Of a stretch of 64,000 nt of DNA, positions 60,798-64,000 are shown one piece after another. The stretch comes from Pseudomonas sp. MAG733B (GTDB lineage: Bacteria; Pseudomonadota; Gammaproteobacteria; Pseudomonadales; Pseudomonadaceae). The stretch is from assembly GCF_036884845.1 (NCBI RefSeq), contig NZ_CP145732.1, positions 2,356,001 through 2,420,000 of the forward strand, given 5' to 3'. The notes beneath the pieces were generated by a model. It worked only from the letters and a program-made list of their open reading frames with translations. It made no database searches and was not told where the DNA came from. Both the position numbers and the translations under genes were made by a program. Every line of letters begins with the position of its first letter. The first letter of the stretch is position 1.

Positions 60798-61517
60798 ATG
60801 CTGGATCAACTCGATCCCCCGGTTTCTACGCAAGATGATACGGAGACGCTTTCCGAGAACGTCTTCCGCCGTATTCAAGCGGCCATCGTCAAAGGCGAGA
60901 TCGCTCCTGGCAGCAAAATCTCCGAACCGGAACTGGCGCGCACCTATGGCATCAGCCGTGGGCCGCTGCGCGAGGCTATCCATCGCCTGGAAGGTCAGCG
61001 CCTGCTGGTGCGCGTGCCGCACGTCGGGGCGCGGGTGGTTTCGCTCAATCACGCCGAGCTGCTTGAGCTCTATGAGATTCGCGAATCCCTCGAAGGCATG
61101 GCCTGTCGTCTGGCCGCCGAGCGCATGAGCGTCGAAGAAATCGACGAGTTGCGTCGGGTGCTGGAAACCCATGAGCGCGATGAGGCCTTCCAGGCCGGTC
61201 GCGGCTATTACCAGCAGGAAGGCGATTTCGACTTTCACTACCGAATCATCCAGGGCAGCGGCAACCGCACCCTGACGCAAATGCTCTGCGGCGAGCTCTA
61301 TCAACTGGTGCGCATGTACCGCATCCAGTTTTCCACCACGCCCAATCGCCCGCATCAGGCCTTTGCCGAACACCACCGAATTCTCGATGCCATCGCCGAC
61401 CGTGACGGTGAACTGGCCGAGTTGTTGATGCGCCGTCACATCGGCGCCTCCAAACGCAACATCGCCCGTCATTACCAGGACGGCGCCAACCCGACAGCCA
61501 AACGAGGTGAGTCATGA
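60798..61517 (+). CDS. prpR: GntR-family regulator of propionate catabolism
   Basis: This 239-residue protein has an N-terminal winged helix ([43 protein letters not shown], in pieces) and a C-terminal FCD all-helical ligand domain with the metal-binding His residues ([21 protein letters not shown]). The ATG at 60798 has AAGGTG upstream. It overlaps prpB (ATGA), so it is probably the local repressor of the 2-methylcitrate cycle operon. The symbol is by context. Confidence 0.85.
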   Translation: MLDQLDPPVSTQDDTETLSENVFRRIQAAIVKGEIAPGSKISEPELARTYGISRGPLREAIHRLEGQRLLVRVPHVGARVVSLNHAELLELYEIRESLEGMACRLAAERMSVEEIDELRRVLETHERDEAFQAGRGYYQQEGDFDFHYRIIQGSGNRTLTQMLCGELYQLVRMYRIQFSTTPNRPHQAFAEHHRILDAIADRDGELAELLMRRHIGASKRNIARHYQDGANPTAKRGES

Positions 61518-62404
61518 GTTTGAACAAGAGCACTCCAGGCCAGCGTTTCCGCGATGCGGTCGCCAGCGAGCATCCATTGCAAGTGGTCGGCGCGATCAAC
61601 GCCAACCACGCGCTGCTGGCCAAACGCGCCGGTTTCAAGGCGATCTACCTGTCGGGTGGCGGGGTGGCCGCGGGTTCCCTCGGCGTGCCGGACCTGGGCA
61701 TCACCGGCCTGGATGACGTGCTGACCGACGTGCGCCGCATCACCGACGTCTGCGACCTGCCGCTGCTGGTGGATGTCGACACCGGTTTCGGTTCCTCGGC
61801 GTTCAACGTGGCGCGCACCGTCAAGTCGATGATCAAGTTCGGCGCGGCGGCGATTCACATCGAAGACCAGGTCGGCGCCAAGCGTTGCGGCCACCGTCCT
61901 AATAAAGAAATCGTTTCGCAGCAGGAAATGGTCGACCGCATCAAGGCAGCCGTCGATGCTCGTACTGACGACAGCTTCGTGATCATGGCCCGCACCGACG
62001 CCCTGGCGGTGGAAGGTCTGGAATCTGCCCTGGATCGCGCCGCCGCGTGCATCGAGGCCGGCGCCGACATGGTGTTCCCGGAAGCCATCACCGAACTGGA
62101 AATGTACAAGCTGTTCGCCAACCGCGTGAAAGCGCCGATCCTGGCCAACATCACCGAATTCGGCGCGACCCCGCTGTACACCACCGAGCAACTCGCCGCT
62201 GCCGACGTGTCGCTGGTGCTGTACCCGCTGTCCGCCTTCCGTGCCATGAACAAGGCTGCGGAAAATGTCTACACCGCGATCCGCCGCGACGGCACGCAAC
62301 AGAACGTCATCGACACCATGCAAACTCGCATGGAGCTTTACGATCGCATCGACTACCACACCTTCGAGCAGAAGCTCGATGCGTTGTTTGCGGCGAAGAA
62401 GTAG
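61514..62404 (+). CDS. prpB: Methylisocitrate lyase
   Basis: This 296-residue enzyme of the isocitrate lyase/PEP mutase family splits 2-methylisocitrate to pyruvate and succinate. The active-site loop [12 protein letters not shown] (Cys near 123) and the metal-binding DVDTGFG near residue 85 are present. It is followed by prpC, with a GGAGG site between them. Confidence 0.95.
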   Translation: MSLNKSTPGQRFRDAVASEHPLQVVGAINANHALLAKRAGFKAIYLSGGGVAAGSLGVPDLGITGLDDVLTDVRRITDVCDLPLLVDVDTGFGSSAFNVARTVKSMIKFGAAAIHIEDQVGAKRCGHRPNKEIVSQQEMVDRIKAAVDARTDDSFVIMARTDALAVEGLESALDRAAACIEAGADMVFPEAITELEMYKLFANRVKAPILANITEFGATPLYTTEQLAAADVSLVLYPLSAFRAMNKAAENVYTAIRRDGTQQNVIDTMQTRMELYDRIDYHTFEQKLDALFAAKK

Positions 62405-62446
62405 TCGAATAACTCCCTAATAAATTCAAAAAAATTGGAGGCAGAA

Positions 62447-63574
62447 ATGGCCGAAGCAAAAGTACTCAGTGGCGCCGGGCTCCGTGGCCAGGTAGCCGGG
62501 CAAACCGCACTGTCCACCGTGGGCCAGTCGGGTGCCGGTCTGACCTATCGTGGTTATGACGTTCGTGAACTGGCGGCAGACGCGCAGTTCGAAGAAGTCG
62601 CTTACCTGTTGCTGTACGGCGAACTGCCGAGCAAGGCGCAACTGAACGCCTACATCACCAAGCTGAGCAAGCTGCGCGACCTGCCGCAAGCGCTGAAAGA
62701 AGTGCTGGAACGCATCCCCGCCGACGCCCACCCGATGGACGTGATGCGTACTGGTTGCTCGTTCCTGGGTAACCTGGAACCGGAGAACAACTTCTCCGAG
62801 CAACACGACAAGACTGACCGTCTGCTGGCTGCATTCCCGGCGATCATGACCTACTGGTATCGCTTCAGCCACGAAGGCAAGCGCATCGATTGCGTGAGCG
62901 ACGAGCAGTCCATCGGCGGCCACTTCCTGCACCTGCTGCACGGCAAGAAGCCGAGCGAGTTGCACGTCAAGGTGATGAACGTTTCGCTGATCCTCTACGC
63001 AGAGCACGAGTTCAACGCGTCGACCTTCACTGCACGTGTTTGTGCGTCGACCTTGTCCGACCTGTATTCGTGCATCACTGCGGCCATCGGTTCGCTGCGC
63101 GGTCCGCTGCACGGCGGCGCCAACGAAGCGGCGATGGAAATGATCGAGCGCTTCTCGTCGCCGGAAGACGCGATCAAAGGCACCCTCGGCATGCTCGAGC
63201 GCAAGGACAAGATCATGGGCTTCGGCCACGCGATCTATAAGGACAACGATCCGCGCAACGAGGTGATCAAGGGCTGGTCGAAAAAACTCGCCGACGAAGT
63301 GGGCGACAAAGTGTTGTTCCCGGTTTCCGAAGCCATCGACAAAACCATGTGGGAGCAAAAGAAACTGTTCCCGAACGCCGACTTCTACCATGCCTCGGCG
63401 TACCACTTCATGGGCATTCCGACCAAGTTGTTCACACCGATTTTCGTCTGCTCGCGCCTGACCGGCTGGGCCGCCCACGTGTACGAACAACGCGCCAACA
63501 ACCGCATCATCCGTCCAAGCGCCGAATACACCGGCGTTGAACAGCGCAAGTTCGTGCCAATCGAACAACGCTGA
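62447..63574 (+). CDS. prpC: 2-methylcitrate synthase
   Basis: This 375-residue citrate-synthase family enzyme condenses propionyl-CoA with oxaloacetate. Catalytic segments are GPLHGGANEAA (His) and GFGHAIYK (His), and a catalytic Asp is expected in the C-terminal third (DFYHASAY). The start MAEAKVLSGAGL at 62447 has GGAGG upstream; an ATG four codons earlier lies inside that site. It acts directly before AcnD and PrpB in the cycle. Confidence 0.94.
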   Translation: MAEAKVLSGAGLRGQVAGQTALSTVGQSGAGLTYRGYDVRELAADAQFEEVAYLLLYGELPSKAQLNAYITKLSKLRDLPQALKEVLERIPADAHPMDVMRTGCSFLGNLEPENNFSEQHDKTDRLLAAFPAIMTYWYRFSHEGKRIDCVSDEQSIGGHFLHLLHGKKPSELHVKVMNVSLILYAEHEFNASTFTARVCASTLSDLYSCITAAIGSLRGPLHGGANEAAMEMIERFSSPEDAIKGTLGMLERKDKIMGFGHAIYKDNDPRNEVIKGWSKKLADEVGDKVLFPVSEAIDKTMWEQKKLFPNADFYHASAYHFMGIPTKLFTPIFVCSRLTGWAAHVYEQRANNRIIRPSAEYTGVEQRKFVPIEQR

Positions 63575-63599
63575 ATGGTGAGGGCCGGCTAACCGGGAA

Positions 63600-63695
63600 C
63601 CTGTAGGAGCGGAGCTTGCTCGCGATGACGGACTGACATTCAACATTGATGTCGACTGATACATCGCTATCGCGAGCAAGCTCGGCTCCTACAGG
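63600..63695. repeat. REP/BIME inverted repeat within the prp operon
   Basis: The arms CCTGTAGGAGCGGAGCTTGC and its complement flank a linker with CAACATTGATGTCGACTGAT. It lies between prpC and acnD, where it could lower expression of downstream genes. Confidence 0.87.
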
Positions 63696-63759
63696 GGATC
63701 GGTTTCAATGCAATACCAGGCCCCACCTTTTGAAACTACCGTGACCCGAGTCCTGACCG

Positions 63760-64000
63760 ATGAACACAGAATTCCGCAAATCGCTGCCCGGCAGCCAACT
63801 GGATTACTTCGACGTCCGCGCGGCAGTCGATGCCATTCAGCCCGGCGCCTACGACACCCTGCCGTACACCTCTCGCGTACTGGCGGAAAACCTTGTGCGT
63901 CGCTGCGACCCGGCCACGCTCACCGAATCCCTCAAGCAATTCATCGAGCGCAAACGCGACCTCGATTTCCCTTGGTTCCCGGCCCGCGTGGTGTGCCACG
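63760..64000 (+). CDS. acnD: 2-methylcitrate dehydratase AcnD (partial, N-terminal part)
   Basis: The first 80 codons of an aconitase-family protein run off the window edge. The opening FRKSLPGSQLDYFDVRAAV and the LPYTSRVLAENLVRR segment match AcnD, which with PrpF dehydrates 2-methylcitrate. The iron-sulfur Cys residues lie beyond the window. Context (prpR-prpB-prpC) supports the call. Confidence 0.9.
   Translation, partial: MNTEFRKSLPGSQLDYFDVRAAVDAIQPGAYDTLPYTSRVLAENLVRRCDPATLTESLKQFIERKRDLDFPWFPARVVCH

Noticed and set aside
1424..63695. Repeated palindromic units considered as a CRISPR array
   Set aside because: The units are scattered singly or in inverted pairs between genes, not in direct-repeat/spacer series, and no cas genes are present.

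Overview
This window looks like the chromosome of a fluorescent-group Pseudomonas. The evidence is high GC, many short inverted repeats of the GTGGGAGC/TGTAGGAGC...GCTTGC type (Pseudomonas REP/BIME elements), and gene orders known from that genus: prmB-hypothetical-hydrolase-aroC-MFS-mtnBDC, cysH/thrH/pabB, and prpR-prpB-prpC-acnD. The species cannot be fixed from sequence reading alone.

Left core (1-26457). A partial isochorismatase-like hydrolase is followed by prmB, aroC and the methionine-salvage run mtnB-mtnD-mtnC. Then come a fatty acyl-CoA synthetase, small hypothetical genes and speE. A candidate small RNA lies between a RraB-like gene and a three-gene set (circularly permuted ATP-grasp, alpha-E, transglutaminase). 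Next are a cytochrome c, a thiolase/FadB-type beta-oxidation pair, a class I amidotransferase, CorA, a PlsC acyltransferase and a crotonase. The stretch ends in tRNA-Ser(GGA).

Island (about 26458-38640). Immediately downstream of the tRNA the sequence becomes mosaic and, by eye, more AT-rich. It holds a GIY-YIG gene broken by two stop codons, an orphan membrane protein, remnants of two different tyrosine integrases and a frameshifted fragment. It also holds a Septu-like ATPase/HNH-nuclease pair and, divergent from it, a 1949-residue protein. That protein carries two alpha/beta-hydrolase modules, an aminopeptidase-N-terminal-like module and a caspase-like CHAT domain. This is the best candidate in the window for an undescribed, probably anti-phage, system.

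Right part (38650-64000). A NylB-like serine hydrolase and a YbjQ-family gene lead into an unusual series of small secreted or acidic proteins: two glycine-zipper paralogues, two acidic proteins and one Ser/Gly-rich protein. An Rhs toxin with a C-terminal ADP-ribosyltransferase domain and its overlapping presumed immunity gene follow. After that come a HAD phosphatase, an SDR/LysR divergent pair, a hydantoin racemase/NCS1 transporter operon, cysH, thrH, pabB, and a RimK-like ligase/inactive transglutaminase/aspartic protease operon. The window closes with prpR-prpB-prpC and the start of acnD (2-methylcitrate cycle).
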